Assembly (NCBI RefSeq): GCF_001547525.1
Contig: NZ_LNJP01000003.1
Location: forward strand, 1,922,001 to 1,986,000
Reading direction: 5' to 3'
Length of the DNA: 64,000 nucleotides
Source: Burkholderia anthina
Lineage (GTDB): Bacteria; Pseudomonadota; Gammaproteobacteria; Burkholderiales; Burkholderiaceae
Made by a program: the position numbers and the translations under genes
Shown here: positions 1 through 10,496 of the stretch, piece by piece
How the letters are laid out: the number at the start of each line of letters is the position of its first letter
Position numbering within the stretch: position 1 is the first letter of the stretch
Notes under the pieces: model-generated
Database searches by the model: none
What the model was told of the DNA's origin: nothing
Seen by the model: the letters and a program-made list of their open reading frames with translations, nothing else

Positions 1-775
1 CGTGTCGCACACCTACACGCTTGCCGAACAGGCGCCGGCGGGACGCATCGTGATGCCGCGGGCCGTGATCGGCGGCCGCGGTTTTACCGTCGATGCGGAA
101 GTCTCCAACGCGAACGGCCGTCCGCTTCAATATAAGTGGGATATTCCGCCCGGCTTTCGCGCATCGGCGGCGGCGGGCCCGCGCGTCATGCTGACCGCGC
201 CCGTCGATGCGCTGCCCGGCGCGCTCGCGCCGATTCGCGTGACCGTCACCGACGGCCGTGCCGCGACGACGCTGGGCGGCTCGATCCAGATCATCGGCGA
301 CGGCGGTCCGCTGTATGACGCGATGATGATCGGTGCATTCGGCAATGGCGTGCTACGGCAGTGGAGCGGCAATCGGCGCGGCACGGCAGGCGACCTGTAC
401 GTGTATTCGAATCCGTACCGGGTCACGCGCGACTACTTTCGGTTGATTGCTCCGGAATACGGCTATTTCCCGATCGATGCGACGAGCAACGCAGCGTGGC
501 GCTACCTCGGCAGCTATAACGGAGAATCGTATTCGCCGTCGCGTGCGTTCGATCTGACGGTGCTCGCGAAGCAGCGCAAGGCGGCAATGCGCACATGGAG
601 CGACTCGCGAGCCGGCGTGATCGGCGACATATACGGCTACGACAATCCGTATCGCAGTACCCGCGATTACTTCAGGCTCCTGAATGCCCGTTTCGGCTAT
701 TTCCCGGTCGACTGGACGAGCAACGCGGACTGGCAATATCTTGGCAGCTACGACGGCAGCCGGTATCGCCGGTAG
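1..775 (+). CDS. C-terminal part of a secreted repeat protein of unknown function (5' partial)
   Basis: The frame is open from the window edge, so the true start probably lies upstream; the first GTG at 2 is not convincing. Residues about 12-100 (counted from that GTG) look like an all-beta Ig/PKD-like module. After it come two tandem copies of a 54-residue module starting at Trp121 and Trp199. They share about 35 of 54 positions, including the motifs NPYR-TRDYFRL, GYFP-D-TSNA and YLGSY-G. The aromatic-rich repeats suggest a carbohydrate-binding or surface role, as in the C-terminal regions of secreted chitin-binding proteins, but this is inference. No catalytic motif is visible in the part present. 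Confidence 0.6.
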   Translation, partial: VSHTYTLAEQAPAGRIVMPRAVIGGRGFTVDAEVSNANGRPLQYKWDIPPGFRASAAAGPRVMLTAPVDALPGALAPIRVTVTDGRAATTLGGSIQIIGDGGPLYDAMMIGAFGNGVLRQWSGNRRGTAGDLYVYSNPYRVTRDYFRLIAPEYGYFPIDATSNAAWRYLGSYNGESYSPSRAFDLTVLAKQRKAAMRTWSDSRAGVIGDIYGYDNPYRSTRDYFRLLNARFGYFPVDWTSNADWQYLGSYDGSRYRR

Positions 776-821
776 ATCGGGCGGGCAGGCGCAGCACGCG
801 TTCGTATTGCGCGGGGCTCGT

Positions 822-1859
822 TCACGCAGGAGCGTGAAGCGGGCCCGCGTGCGACGCCAGCCGCGGCGAGCTTGCCGACTGCCCCTGCGCGAGCGGCGCC
901 ACCTGCTTGCGGCGCTCACGCGTCGGCGCGACGCCGAACGCGTCACGGTAGCTCTTGCTGAAGTGGCATGCCGACTGGAAGCCGCACGCCATCGTGATGT
1001 GCATGATCGACATGTCGGTCTGCAGCAGCAACTCGCGCGCCCGGCGCAGCCGCAGCGTCAGGTAATAGTGCGTCGGCGTCATCCCGAGGTGCTCGCGGAA
1101 GAGGCGCTGCAACTGCCGCTGCGACATGTTCGCGAGCCGCGCGAGCTCCTCGCGCGACAGCGGTTCCTCGATGTTGTTCTCCATCAGCGAGATCACTTCG
1201 AACAGCGACTTGTTCGCCGAGCCCAGGCGCGCGACGAGCGGCATGCGCTGTTGTGCGCTCGTATCGCGCACGTGTTCGACGATGAACTGCTCGGCGATCT
1301 GCGTGACGCGTGCGGTGCCCACGCGCGCGGCGATCAGGTTCAGCATCATGTCGAGCGGCGCGACGCCGCCCGTGCACGTGATGCGGTCGCGGTCGATCAC
1401 GAACAGTTCCTTCAGGAAGCGCGTGTCCGGAAACTCTTCCTTCAGCGCCGACATGTTCTCCCAGTGGATCGCGCACGCGTAGCCCGCGAGCAGCCCCGAT
1501 TTCGCGAGCGCATAGGTGCCCGTGCACAGGCTGCCGAGCGGGATGCCCGAGCGCGCGAAGCGGCGCAGTGTCGACAGATGGGCGGGCGTGGTCGCGCGCT
1601 GCACGTCGACGCCGCCGCACACGAACACGATGTCGGGTTGTCCCACGCACTCGGCCGGGCCCGTATCGACCGTCAGGCCGTTGCTCGCCGTGACCGGGCC
1701 GCCGTCCGGGCTGATCACCGACCAGCGATAGAGCGGCTGGCCGCTCAGGTAGTTCGCCATCCGAAGCACCTCGATCGCATTGGTGAACGCGATCATCGTG
1801 AAGTTCGGTAAAGGCATGAACGCGAAGTGGGACAGCGACGCTGTGCGGTCGGGCGACAT
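822..1859 (-). CDS. gbdR: GbdR-type AraC/GlxA-family transcriptional activator
   Basis: 345 aa. The N-terminal two thirds is a DJ-1/PfpI-like GATase1 domain (FAFMPLPNFTMIAFTNAIE, then GSLCTGTYALAKSGLL). The C-terminal third holds two AraC helix-turn-helix motifs (LARLANMSQRQLQRLFREH and ITMACGFQSACHFSKSYR). The start at 1859 was chosen because AAGGAACG lies just upstream; longer starts in the frame lack this. GbdR is the known activator of glycine betaine and dimethylglycine catabolism in Pseudomonas. The gene faces glyA and the gbc/dgc genes here, which supports the same role. It is likely an activator of the genes to its right and of the carnitine and choline modules further along. Confidence 0.85.
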   Translation of the reverse strand: MSPDRTASLSHFAFMPLPNFTMIAFTNAIEVLRMANYLSGQPLYRWSVISPDGGPVTASNGLTVDTGPAECVGQPDIVFVCGGVDVQRATTPAHLSTLRRFARSGIPLGSLCTGTYALAKSGLLAGYACAIHWENMSALKEEFPDTRFLKELFVIDRDRITCTGGVAPLDMMLNLIAARVGTARVTQIAEQFIVEHVRDTSAQQRMPLVARLGSANKSLFEVISLMENNIEEPLSREELARLANMSQRQLQRLFREHLGMTPTHYYLTLRLRRARELLLQTDMSIMHITMACGFQSACHFSKSYRDAFGVAPTRERRKQVAPLAQGQSASSPRLASHAGPLHAPA

Positions 1860-2304
1860 GGGGAGCGTTCCTTGAATCTCTAATAGCTTTTGGCCCGGGG
1901 CACGAATCGGGCTGCGGTATTGTGTGAGCGAGTGCAACAAGCGTGCCATACGGCTAAACCCTAGCCCCATACGTCGTCTGGGCATCGGCGCGTTGCTGCA
2001 CTGCACCGTATCCGGGAGACGGCGCACTCGAACGTGCGGCAAACGCACTGCCGGTGTGCGTGTCCATAGGTGAACGTCCAATGCCGTTTCGGGCGGCCGT
2101 ACCGAAAAGCACGACCGGTCACTTGTATAAAACGGACGCGCATGGCGGAAAAGGCAAAGAACGCGTCTAAATTCATCAATCCGCCGAAAATCCGAACGAC
2201 AAGAATAGAGCCGTCGGCAGCCTTGCACTGGACGAGCGGGAAACCCAGGCACGGCGGGCCCTGAGCTTCGGTTGCAGCCCTTTATTCTTCGTCACGGACG
2301 CACT
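1860..2304. promoter_or_regulatory. Divergent gbdR/glyA control region
   Basis: This 445-bp gap has no convincing gene. A TATAAA -10-like box for glyA lies at 2126-2131 without a good -35, as expected for an activator-dependent promoter. A short dyad CGGCA-N7-TGCCG lies at 2037-2053, and another (GGCTA-N5-TAGCC) at 1952-1966. The gbdR Shine-Dalgarno is at about 1870. No classical riboswitch fold is obvious by eye. Assigning either dyad to GbdR would be a guess. Confidence 0.4.
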
Positions 2305-3579
2305 ATGTCGAACACCCAGCCTTTCTTCTCGCAGCCCCTTGCCGAGCGCGACGCGCCGGTGCGCAGCGCCATCCTGAAGGAACTCGAGCGTCAGCAGTCG
2401 CAGGTCGAGCTGATCGCGTCGGAAAACATCGTGTCGCGCGCCGTGCTCGAGGCGCAGGGCTCGGTACTGACCAACAAGTACGCGGAAGGCTATCCCGGCA
2501 AGCGCTACTACGGCGGCTGCGAATTCGCCGATGAGGTCGAGGCGCTCGCGATCGAACGCGTGAAGCAGATCTTCAACGCCGGCTACGCGAACGTGCAGCC
2601 GCACTCGGGCGCGCAGGCGAACGGCTCGGTGATGCTCGCGCTGGCCAAGCCGGGCGACACGGTGCTCGGCATGTCGCTGGATGCCGGCGGCCACCTGACG
2701 CACGGCGCGAAGCCGGCACTGTCGGGCAAGTGGTTCAACGCGGTTCAGTACGGCGTGAACCGCGACACGCTGCGCATCGACTACGATCAGGTCGAGGCGC
2801 TTGCCCACGAGCACAAGCCGAACCTCATCATCGCCGGCTTCTCGGCGTACCCGCGCGCGCTCGACTTCGCACGCTTTCGGGCGATCGCCGACAGCGTCGG
2901 CGCGAAGCTGATGGTCGACATGGCGCACATCGCGGGCGTGATCGCCGCGGGTCGCCACGCGAACCCGGTCGAGCACGCGCACGTCGTCACGTCGACCACG
3001 CACAAGACGCTGCGCGGCCCGCGCGGCGGCTTCGTGCTGACCAACGACGAGGAGATCGCGAAGAAGATCAACTCGGCCGTGTTCCCCGGCCTGCAGGGCG
3101 GCCCGCTGATGCACGTGATCGCCGGCAAGGCCGTCGCGTTCGGCGAAGTGCTGCATGCGGATTTCAAGACCTACATCGACAACGTGCTCGCGAACGCGCA
3201 GGCGCTCGGCGAAGTGCTGAAGGCCGGCGGCGTCGATCTCGTCACGGGCGGCACCGACAACCATCTGCTGCTGGTGGACCTGCGCCCGAAGGGCCTGAAG
3301 GGTGCGCCGGTCGAGCAGGCGCTGGAACGCGCGGGCATCACCTGCAACAAGAACGGCATCCCGTTCGACACCGAGAAGCCGACCGTCACGTCGGGCATTC
3401 GCCTCGGCACGCCGGCCGGCACGACGCGCGGTTTCGGCGTCGCGGAGTTCCGCGAGATCGGCCGCCTGATCCTCGAAGTGTTCGACGCGCTGCGGGCGAA
3501 CCCGGAGGGTGACCCGGCAACCGAGCAGCGCGTGCGCCGCGAGATCTTCGCGCTCTGCGAGCGCTTCCCGATCTACTGA
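2305..3579 (+). CDS. glyA: Serine hydroxymethyltransferase
   Basis: 424 aa, the normal length for SHMT. It interconverts glycine plus 5,10-methylene-THF with serine in the cytoplasm and needs PLP. The PLP lysine motif is visible ([15 protein letters not shown]), as are the glycine-rich C-terminal segment and LIASENIVS near the N-terminus. The start at 2305 (MSNTQPFF) matches the family; an in-frame ATG 33 bases upstream would add an atypical extension. This is probably a second, pathway-linked copy. Demethylation of betaine yields glycine and one-carbon units, which SHMT turns into serine. In Pseudomonas a glyA also belongs to the betaine regulon. Confidence 0.93.
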   Translation: MSNTQPFFSQPLAERDAPVRSAILKELERQQSQVELIASENIVSRAVLEAQGSVLTNKYAEGYPGKRYYGGCEFADEVEALAIERVKQIFNAGYANVQPHSGAQANGSVMLALAKPGDTVLGMSLDAGGHLTHGAKPALSGKWFNAVQYGVNRDTLRIDYDQVEALAHEHKPNLIIAGFSAYPRALDFARFRAIADSVGAKLMVDMAHIAGVIAAGRHANPVEHAHVVTSTTHKTLRGPRGGFVLTNDEEIAKKINSAVFPGLQGGPLMHVIAGKAVAFGEVLHADFKTYIDNVLANAQALGEVLKAGGVDLVTGGTDNHLLLVDLRPKGLKGAPVEQALERAGITCNKNGIPFDTEKPTVTSGIRLGTPAGTTRGFGVAEFREIGRLILEVFDALRANPEGDPATEQRVRREIFALCERFPIY

Positions 3580-3617
3580 TCGACCCCACAAGAACAGTCA
3601 CACGAGCGAGAGCAGAT

Positions 3618-4589
<972 letters not shown>

Positions 4590-4727
4590 GCGCCCGCCGA
4601 GCCGAACCGCTCCCTTCGTTTCAACATAAAAAAATCGGGACGTGCCAGCGCTTGCCGCGCGGGCACGCGGACGATGTCGCGCCTGCGCGCCGAGCCGCGC
4701 GGCCACTTTCCTCACGGAGTCACCACG

Positions 4728-5261
4728 ATGCAACCGCAACTGCCGATCAACGTCGATCCCGATACCGGCGTCTGGACCACCGACGCGCTGCCGATGCTGT
4801 ACGTGCCGCGCCACTTCTTCACGAACAACCACGTCGCCGTCGAGGAAGCGCTCGGCGTCGAAGCGTATGCCGAGATCCTCTACAAGGCCGGCTACAAGTC
4901 GGCTTACCACTGGTGCGACAAGGAAGCCAAGCAGCACGGCATCACCGGCATGGCCGTGTTCGAGCATTACCTGAAGCGCCTGTCGCAACGCGGCTGGGGG
5001 CTGTTCTCGATCATCGAGGCAGAACCGGCGAGCGCACGCGCGAAGATCGAGCTGCGCCACTCGTCGTTCGTGCTCCAGCAGCCGGGCAAGGAAGGCAAGC
5101 TCTGCTACATGTTCGCGGGCTGGTTCGCGGGCGCGATGGACTGGGTCAACGACACGACGCCGGAAGGCAAGCATGCGCCGCGCGCGCAATCGAAGGAAGT
5201 GCAGTGCGCGGCCGAGCATCACGACCACTGCGTCTTCGAAGTGTCGCCGATCGCGCACTGA
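4728..5261 (+). CDS. DUF5943 / V4R-like small protein of the dimethylglycine locus
   Basis: 177 aa, soluble, no signal peptide. The C-terminal part ends in a cysteine pattern typical of V4R (4-vinyl reductase) small-molecule-binding domains: SKEVQCAAEHHDHCVFEV. The start at 4728 follows a CACGGAG Shine-Dalgarno. It lies between the M19 gene and dgcA, in the same order as in the Pseudomonas betaine cluster, so it is likely co-transcribed. It may bind a metabolite, or help assemble or regulate the demethylase. The molecular role is not known and none can be read directly from the sequence. Confidence 0.8.
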   Translation: MQPQLPINVDPDTGVWTTDALPMLYVPRHFFTNNHVAVEEALGVEAYAEILYKAGYKSAYHWCDKEAKQHGITGMAVFEHYLKRLSQRGWGLFSIIEAEPASARAKIELRHSSFVLQQPGKEGKLCYMFAGWFAGAMDWVNDTTPEGKHAPRAQSKEVQCAAEHHDHCVFEVSPIAH

Positions 5262-5329
5262 TGCATTGATTCACTGAAGCAGAACAACACCCGCAACACG
5301 AGACATTCGAACGCCAGAGGTCGCCAGCG

Positions 5330-7393
5330 ATGCGTTATCCCCACCTGTTCAAACCCATGCAGCTGAACCAGCTGACGCTGCGCAACCGGATCGTCAGCAC
5401 CGCGCACGCGGAGGTGTATGCCGAGCCGGGCGGCCTGCCGGGCGACCGCTATATCCGCTACTACGAAGAAAAGGCGAAGGGTGGTGTCGGTCTGGCCATC
5501 TGCGGCGGCTCGAGCCCGGTGTCGATCGACAGCCCGCAAGGCTGGTGGAAATCGGTGAACCTGTCGACCGACAAGATCATCGATCCGCTCACGCGCCTGG
5601 CCGACACGATGCACAAGCACGGCGCGAAGATCATGATCCAGGCGACGCACATGGGCCGCCGCTCGTCGTTCCACGGCGAGCACTGGCCGCACCTGATGTC
5701 GCCGTCGGGCGTGCGCGAACCCGTGCACCGCGGCAACGCGAAGATCATCGAGATCGAGGAAATCCGCCGCATCATCGGCGATTTCGCGGCGGCCGCGAAG
5801 CGCGTGAAGGCGGCCGGCATGGACGGCATCGAAATCTCCGCCGCGCACCAGCACCTGATCGACCAGTTCTGGAGCAAGCGTTCGAACCATCGCACCGACG
5901 AATGGGGCGGCAGCCTCGAAAACCGCCTGCGCTTCGGTATCGAAGTGCTGACGGCCGTGCGCGAGGCGGTCGGCAAGGATTTCTGCGTCGGCCTGCGCAT
6001 GTGCGGCGACGAATTTCACGAGGACGGTCTCGATCACGAAGCGCTGAAGGAAATCGCGCAGGCGATGTCCGAGACGGGCCTGATCGACTACCTGAGCGTG
6101 GTCGGGTCGGGCGGCGATACGCACAACACCATCGCCAACTGCATGCCGCCGATGGCGCTGCCGCCGGAGCCGTTCGTGCATCTCGCGGCCGGCATCAAGT
6201 CGGTCGTGAAGATTCCGGTGATGCACGCGCAGAGCATTCGCGACGCGGGGCAGGCCGAGCGCCTGCTCGCGAACGGCATGATCGACCTGGTCGGCATGAC
6301 GCGCGCGCAGATCGCCGATCCGCACATGGTGATCAAGATCCGCGACGGCCGCGAGGACGAAATCAAGCAGTGCGTCGGCGCGAACTATTGCATCGACCGC
6401 CAGTACAACGGGCTCGACGTGCTGTGCATCCAGAACGCGGCGACGTCGCGCGAAGCGACGATGCCGCACATCATCGAGAAGTCGCGCGGCCCGAAGCGCA
6501 AGGTCGTGGTGGTCGGCGCGGGCCCGGCGGGCCTCGAGGCCGCGCGTGTCGCGAAGCTGCGCGGCCATGACGTCGTGCTGTTCGAGAAGAACGCGGAAGT
6601 GGGCGGCCAGGTGATGATCGCCGCGAAGGCGCCGCAGCGCGAGCAGATGTCGGGGATCATCCGCTGGTTCGACATGGAAACGAAGCGCCTGGGCGTCGAC
6701 CGGCGTCTCGGCGTGGCCGCCGACGAGAAGATGATCATGGCCGAGAAGCCGGACATCGTCGTGCTTGCCACCGGCGGTTCGAGCTTCACGTGGCAGGTGC
6801 CGGCGTGGGGCGTGGCCGAAGGCCTCGCCGTCAGCTCGTGGGACATCCTGACCGGCAAGGTCGAGCCGAAGCAGAACGTGCTGCTGTTCGACGGCGTGAG
6901 CACGCATGCGGGCGCCGGCGTGGCCGACTTCATGGCGAGCCGCGGCTCGAAGGTCGAGGTGGTGACGCCGGACGTGAAGGTCGCTGACGATTGCGGCGGC
7001 ACGACGTTCCCGATCTTCTATCGCCGCCTGTACGCGTTCGGCGTGATCCCGACGCCGAACACGATGCTCGATCGCGTCTATGAAGAGAACGGCAAGATGA
7101 TCGCCGTGCTGCGCAACGAGTACACCGAGGAACTTGAAGAGCGCGCGGTCGACCAGGTGGTGATCGAGAACGGCTCGTCGCCGAACGACGAGCTGTACTG
7201 GAAGCTCAAGCCGGAATCGGTGAACCGCGGCCAGATCGATCCGCACACGCTGTTCGCGGCCGAGCCGCAGCCGTGCCTGTCGGAAGAACTCGGCAACGGC
7301 CGTTTCCTGCTGTTCCGTGTCGGCGACTGCATCTCGATGCACAACGTCCACGGTGCGATCTACGACTCGCTGCGTCTCGTGAAGGATTTCTAA
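5330..7393 (+). CDS. dgcA: Dimethylglycine demethylase subunit DgcA (OYE-like flavoprotein)
   Basis: 687 aa. The N-terminal half is an FMN-type TIM barrel of the trimethylamine dehydrogenase/2,4-dienoyl-CoA reductase family (RTDEWGGSLENR at about residue 185). The C-terminal half is an FAD/NAD-type Rossmann module (VVVVGAGPAGLEAARVA). It oxidatively removes a methyl group from dimethylglycine to give sarcosine. The cysteine cluster that holds 4Fe-4S in trimethylamine dehydrogenase reads C348-VG-A351-NY-C354 ... C366: the second Cys is Ala, so the cluster may be absent or changed. dgcB follows after 3 bases and the ETF genes come next, so electrons probably leave through DgcB/ETF. Confidence 0.88.
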   Translation: MRYPHLFKPMQLNQLTLRNRIVSTAHAEVYAEPGGLPGDRYIRYYEEKAKGGVGLAICGGSSPVSIDSPQGWWKSVNLSTDKIIDPLTRLADTMHKHGAKIMIQATHMGRRSSFHGEHWPHLMSPSGVREPVHRGNAKIIEIEEIRRIIGDFAAAAKRVKAAGMDGIEISAAHQHLIDQFWSKRSNHRTDEWGGSLENRLRFGIEVLTAVREAVGKDFCVGLRMCGDEFHEDGLDHEALKEIAQAMSETGLIDYLSVVGSGGDTHNTIANCMPPMALPPEPFVHLAAGIKSVVKIPVMHAQSIRDAGQAERLLANGMIDLVGMTRAQIADPHMVIKIRDGREDEIKQCVGANYCIDRQYNGLDVLCIQNAATSREATMPHIIEKSRGPKRKVVVVGAGPAGLEAARVAKLRGHDVVLFEKNAEVGGQVMIAAKAPQREQMSGIIRWFDMETKRLGVDRRLGVAADEKMIMAEKPDIVVLATGGSSFTWQVPAWGVAEGLAVSSWDILTGKVEPKQNVLLFDGVSTHAGAGVADFMASRGSKVEVVTPDVKVADDCGGTTFPIFYRRLYAFGVIPTPNTMLDRVYEENGKMIAVLRNEYTEELEERAVDQVVIENGSSPNDELYWKLKPESVNRGQIDPHTLFAAEPQPCLSEELGNGRFLLFRVGDCISMHNVHGAIYDSLRLVKDF

Positions 7394-7396
7394 AAG

Positions 7397-9322
7397 ATGA
7401 ATCCGTCCTTCCTCATTACCGCCTTGTTGTGGCTGTCGGTGGCGGGGCTCGCGTTCGCGGTCGCGAAGCGCTCGTCCTACTGGCGTCTGGGCCGCGCCAC
7501 CGCGCCCGGCGCGTTTGGCGTCGCGAACCTGTTCGCGATTCCGAAGCGTTATTTCGTCGACCTGCACCACGTGGTCGCCCGCGATCCGTACATCGCGAAG
7601 ACCCACGTCGCGACCGCCGGCGGCGCGATCGGCGCGCTCGCGCTGGTGTTCGTCAACTACGGCCTCGCGATCTACTCGCCGTGGCTCGACAAGCTGATCT
7701 TCCTCGCGGCGCTCGCGATGCTGGTCGGCGCGGTGTTCGTGTGGCGTCGCCGCACGGCGAAGAACGTGCCGGCGCGCCTGTCGCGCGGCCCGTGGAATAC
7801 GCTGCCCTGGCTGCTCGGTTCGTTCGCGCTCGGCCTCGTGCTGTTCATGCTGGTGCCGACCGGCGCGATGTCGGGTGCGTTCGCGGTGCTCTGCGCGCTG
7901 CTGATCGGCATCGGGGCGTTCACGATGACGGTCGGCGCGGCGAAAGGCGGCCCGATGAAGCATGCGATCGCCGGCCTGCTGCACCTCGCGTTCCACCCGC
8001 GCCAGGAGCGTTTCGCGGCCACCCGCGAATCGTTCACCGGCAACGGCACGGCCACGCCGCCGACCGCGCTGAAGCTGCCGGACATCGACCATCAGGAGTA
8101 CGGCGTCGCGAAGCCGGTCGAATTCCGCTGGAACCAGTTGCTGAGCTTCGACGCATGCGTGCAGTGCGGCAAGTGCGAAGCCGCATGCCCCGCGTTCGCG
8201 TCGGGCCAGCCGCTGAACCCGAAGAAGCTGATCCAGGATCTCGTCGTCGGGATGGCCGGCGGTACCGATGCGGCGTACGCGGGCAGCCCCACGCCGGGCC
8301 TGCCTGTCGGCCAGCATCGCGGCGAGCCGAACGGCCCGATCGTGTCGGGCCTGATCGAGGAACAGACGCTGTGGTCGTGCACCACCTGCCGCGCGTGCGT
8401 GCAGGAATGCCCGATGCTGATCGAACACGTCGACGCGATCGTCGACATGCGCCGCAACCGCACGCTCGTGCACGGCACGGTCCCGGGCAAGGGCCAGGAA
8501 GTACTCGCGAACCTGCGCGAGACGGGCACGATGGGCGGCTACGACACGGCCGCACGCTACGACTGGTCGGTCGACCTGAGCGCACCCGTCGCGCAGCCCG
8601 GCAAGCCGGTCGACGTGCTGTTCGTCGCGGGCGAAGGCGCGTTCGACATGCGCTACCAGCGCACGCTGCGTGCGTTCGTGAAGGTGCTGAACAAGGCGGG
8701 CGTCGACTATGCGGTGCTCGGCCCGACCGAGACCGACACGGGCGACGTCGCGCGCCGGCTCGGCGACGAAGCGACGTTCCAGCAGATGGCGAAGCGCCTG
8801 ATCGGCACGCTCGGCACGCTGTCGTACAAGCAGATCGTGACGGCCGACCCGCACGTGATGCACAGCCTGCGCAACGAATACCGTGCGCTCGGGCTGCGCG
8901 TGACGGTCAAGCATCACACGACGTATCTGGCCGAACTGGCCGACAGCGGCAAGATCGCGCCGAAGGCGGTCGAGGCGCTGCAGGAGAAGCGCACCACGTA
9001 TCACGACCCGTGCTACCTCGGCCGCTACAACGGCGAGACGGAAGCACCGCGCAAGCTGCTGAAGACGATCGGCATCCAGGTCGTCGAGATGGAGCGCAAC
9101 GGCATGCGCGGCCGCTGCTGCGGCGGTGGCGGCGGCGCGCCGCTCACCGACATCCCCGGCAAGCAGCGCATCCCGGACATCCGCATCGCCGACGCACGCA
9201 CGATCGGCGCGGACGTGGTCGCGGTTGCGTGCCCGAACTGCACGGCCATGCTCGAAGGCGTCGTGGGCCCGCGCCCCGACGTGCTCGACGTCGCCGAACT
9301 CGTCGCCGCCTCGCTGGAGTGA
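7397..9322 (+). CDS. dgcB: Dimethylglycine demethylase subunit DgcB (membrane iron-sulfur protein)
   Basis: 641 aa. Roughly the first 180 residues contain several hydrophobic segments (residues 3-23, 70-120 and 135-180; DUF3483-like), so the protein should be membrane-bound. Two ferredoxin motifs follow: CVQCGKCEAACP from Cys254 and CTTCRACVQECP from Cys328. The C-terminal part has CCG-type motifs (YHDPCYLGR, GRCCGGGGGAP, VACPNCTAML), as in heterodisulfide reductase and glycolate oxidase iron-sulfur subunits. It most likely carries electrons from DgcA, directly or via the ETF pair, towards the quinone pool. It is tightly packed between dgcA and the ETF alpha gene (4-base gap), consistent with one operon. 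Confidence 0.87.
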   Translation: MNPSFLITALLWLSVAGLAFAVAKRSSYWRLGRATAPGAFGVANLFAIPKRYFVDLHHVVARDPYIAKTHVATAGGAIGALALVFVNYGLAIYSPWLDKLIFLAALAMLVGAVFVWRRRTAKNVPARLSRGPWNTLPWLLGSFALGLVLFMLVPTGAMSGAFAVLCALLIGIGAFTMTVGAAKGGPMKHAIAGLLHLAFHPRQERFAATRESFTGNGTATPPTALKLPDIDHQEYGVAKPVEFRWNQLLSFDACVQCGKCEAACPAFASGQPLNPKKLIQDLVVGMAGGTDAAYAGSPTPGLPVGQHRGEPNGPIVSGLIEEQTLWSCTTCRACVQECPMLIEHVDAIVDMRRNRTLVHGTVPGKGQEVLANLRETGTMGGYDTAARYDWSVDLSAPVAQPGKPVDVLFVAGEGAFDMRYQRTLRAFVKVLNKAGVDYAVLGPTETDTGDVARRLGDEATFQQMAKRLIGTLGTLSYKQIVTADPHVMHSLRNEYRALGLRVTVKHHTTYLAELADSGKIAPKAVEALQEKRTTYHDPCYLGRYNGETEAPRKLLKTIGIQVVEMERNGMRGRCCGGGGGAPLTDIPGKQRIPDIRIADARTIGADVVAVACPNCTAMLEGVVGPRPDVLDVAELVAASLE

Positions 9323-9326
9323 ATCG

Positions 9327-10496
9327 ATGAATACGACCAAACGAATCGATCCGCGCCGGCCGTTCATCATCACGGCCGCCGGCCTGAAGCGCATCACGCT
9401 CGGCGAGGAAGGCAGCGCCGATGCGAACGCCGCGCAGTGGTCCGCGCACGGTCATGGCGCCGCGGCGGCGAAGCCGCGCCGCGCGCTGCAGGATCCGAAG
9501 CACGTGATGCTGGTGGTCGCCCATGCCGAACGCGGCGCGCTCGACGACCATTCGCGGCAGGCGATCGCCGCCGCGGCCGTGCTCGCCGATGCGCAGACCG
9601 AAGTCGCGCTGCTCGCGTTCGGCGAACTCAAGGACGACGTGGCCGAACTGGGTGTCGACAAGCTGCTCGAGCTGACCGGCTTCGATCGCCGCGCGTTCGA
9701 CCCCGAAAGCGAACTGCAAGCATTGCAGGCCTGTGTGGCCGCGCTCGCCCCGAAGCATGTGTTCGTGCCCGACAACGCGACCGGCGACGGCGATCTCGGC
9801 CGCCGTTACGCGGCGGCGGTCGGCGCGAGCGTCGCGACCCACGTCGTCGAGATCGACGCGAAGCACGTGGGCGCGTACGCGCAGGCCGGGCGCGCGTTCG
9901 CGACCCGTGCGCTGCCCGACGTGATCCTGCTCGCGCAGAACGCGGTGGAGGCGAAGCTGCCGTTCGTCGGTGCCGGCGAACGCGTGGCTGCCGATTTCAT
10001 CCGCCCGGCGCATGACGCCGCGCAGCCGTACCGCGATCTCGGCCTCGACGAAATCGATGCGGCCCAGGTCGCGCTCGAGGAAGCCGACTTCATCGTGTCG
10101 GCCGGCAATGGCGTGTCCGACATCGCTGCGTTCGAGCGGCTGGCCGGCGTGTTCGGCGCGGCGATCGGCGCGAGCCGCGTCGCGGTCGACAACGGCCACT
10201 TCACGCGCGACAAGCAGGTCGGTGCGACCGGCAAGACGGTCGAGGCGAGCGTGTACATCGCGTTCGGCATCTCGGGCGCGGTGCAGCATTTGCAGGGGAT
10301 CAAGGATTGCCGCCACGTGATCGCGGTGAACCTCGACGGCAGTGCGCCGATCGCCAAGCGCGCGAACCTGACGGTGGTCGGCGACGCGCAGGCGACGATC
10401 GCCGCGCTGATCGAGCAGGTCCAGGCCGCGCGGGCCGCGCGCGGCGAATCGCCGGCCGCGGTCGGTACCCGTGAACCCGAAGGAGTCGCCGCATGA
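9327..10496 (+). CDS. Electron transfer flavoprotein, alpha subunit (betaine pathway)
   Basis: 389 aa. The C-terminal FAD-binding domain is clear: GVSDIAAFERLAGVFGAAIGA, then QVGATGKTVEASVYIAFGI and SGAVQHLQGIKDC match the ETF-alpha signature. Compared with housekeeping ETF-alpha (about 310 aa) it has an N-terminal extension of roughly 70 residues (MNTTKRIDPRRPFIITAAGL). The start at 9327 lies 4 bases after the dgcB stop. Its stop overlaps the next start by ATGA, so the two subunits are translationally coupled. A matching ETF pair follows dgcB in Pseudomonas. It presumably accepts electrons from dimethylglycine oxidation. Confidence 0.85.
   Translation: MNTTKRIDPRRPFIITAAGLKRITLGEEGSADANAAQWSAHGHGAAAAKPRRALQDPKHVMLVVAHAERGALDDHSRQAIAAAAVLADAQTEVALLAFGELKDDVAELGVDKLLELTGFDRRAFDPESELQALQACVAALAPKHVFVPDNATGDGDLGRRYAAAVGASVATHVVEIDAKHVGAYAQAGRAFATRALPDVILLAQNAVEAKLPFVGAGERVAADFIRPAHDAAQPYRDLGLDEIDAAQVALEEADFIVSAGNGVSDIAAFERLAGVFGAAIGASRVAVDNGHFTRDKQVGATGKTVEASVYIAFGISGAVQHLQGIKDCRHVIAVNLDGSAPIAKRANLTVVGDAQATIAALIEQVQAARAARGESPAAVGTREPEGVAA

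Noticed and set aside
1860-2304. Glycine or other riboswitch upstream of glyA
   Set aside because: I could not find the conserved glycine aptamer motifs or a terminator/anti-terminator arrangement. The region looks like a protein-controlled divergent promoter.
4643-4669. CGTGCC/GGCACG hairpin between the M19 and DUF5943 genes
   Set aside because: The stem is only 6 bp with a long loop and no T run. The genes around it appear to be one operon.
5219-9397. Very long minus-strand open frame of 1392 codons across the dgc genes
   Set aside because: It is antisense to dgcA, dgcB and neighbours, is extremely Arg/His/Ala-rich and has no domain. High-GC genes commonly leave the opposite strand open.
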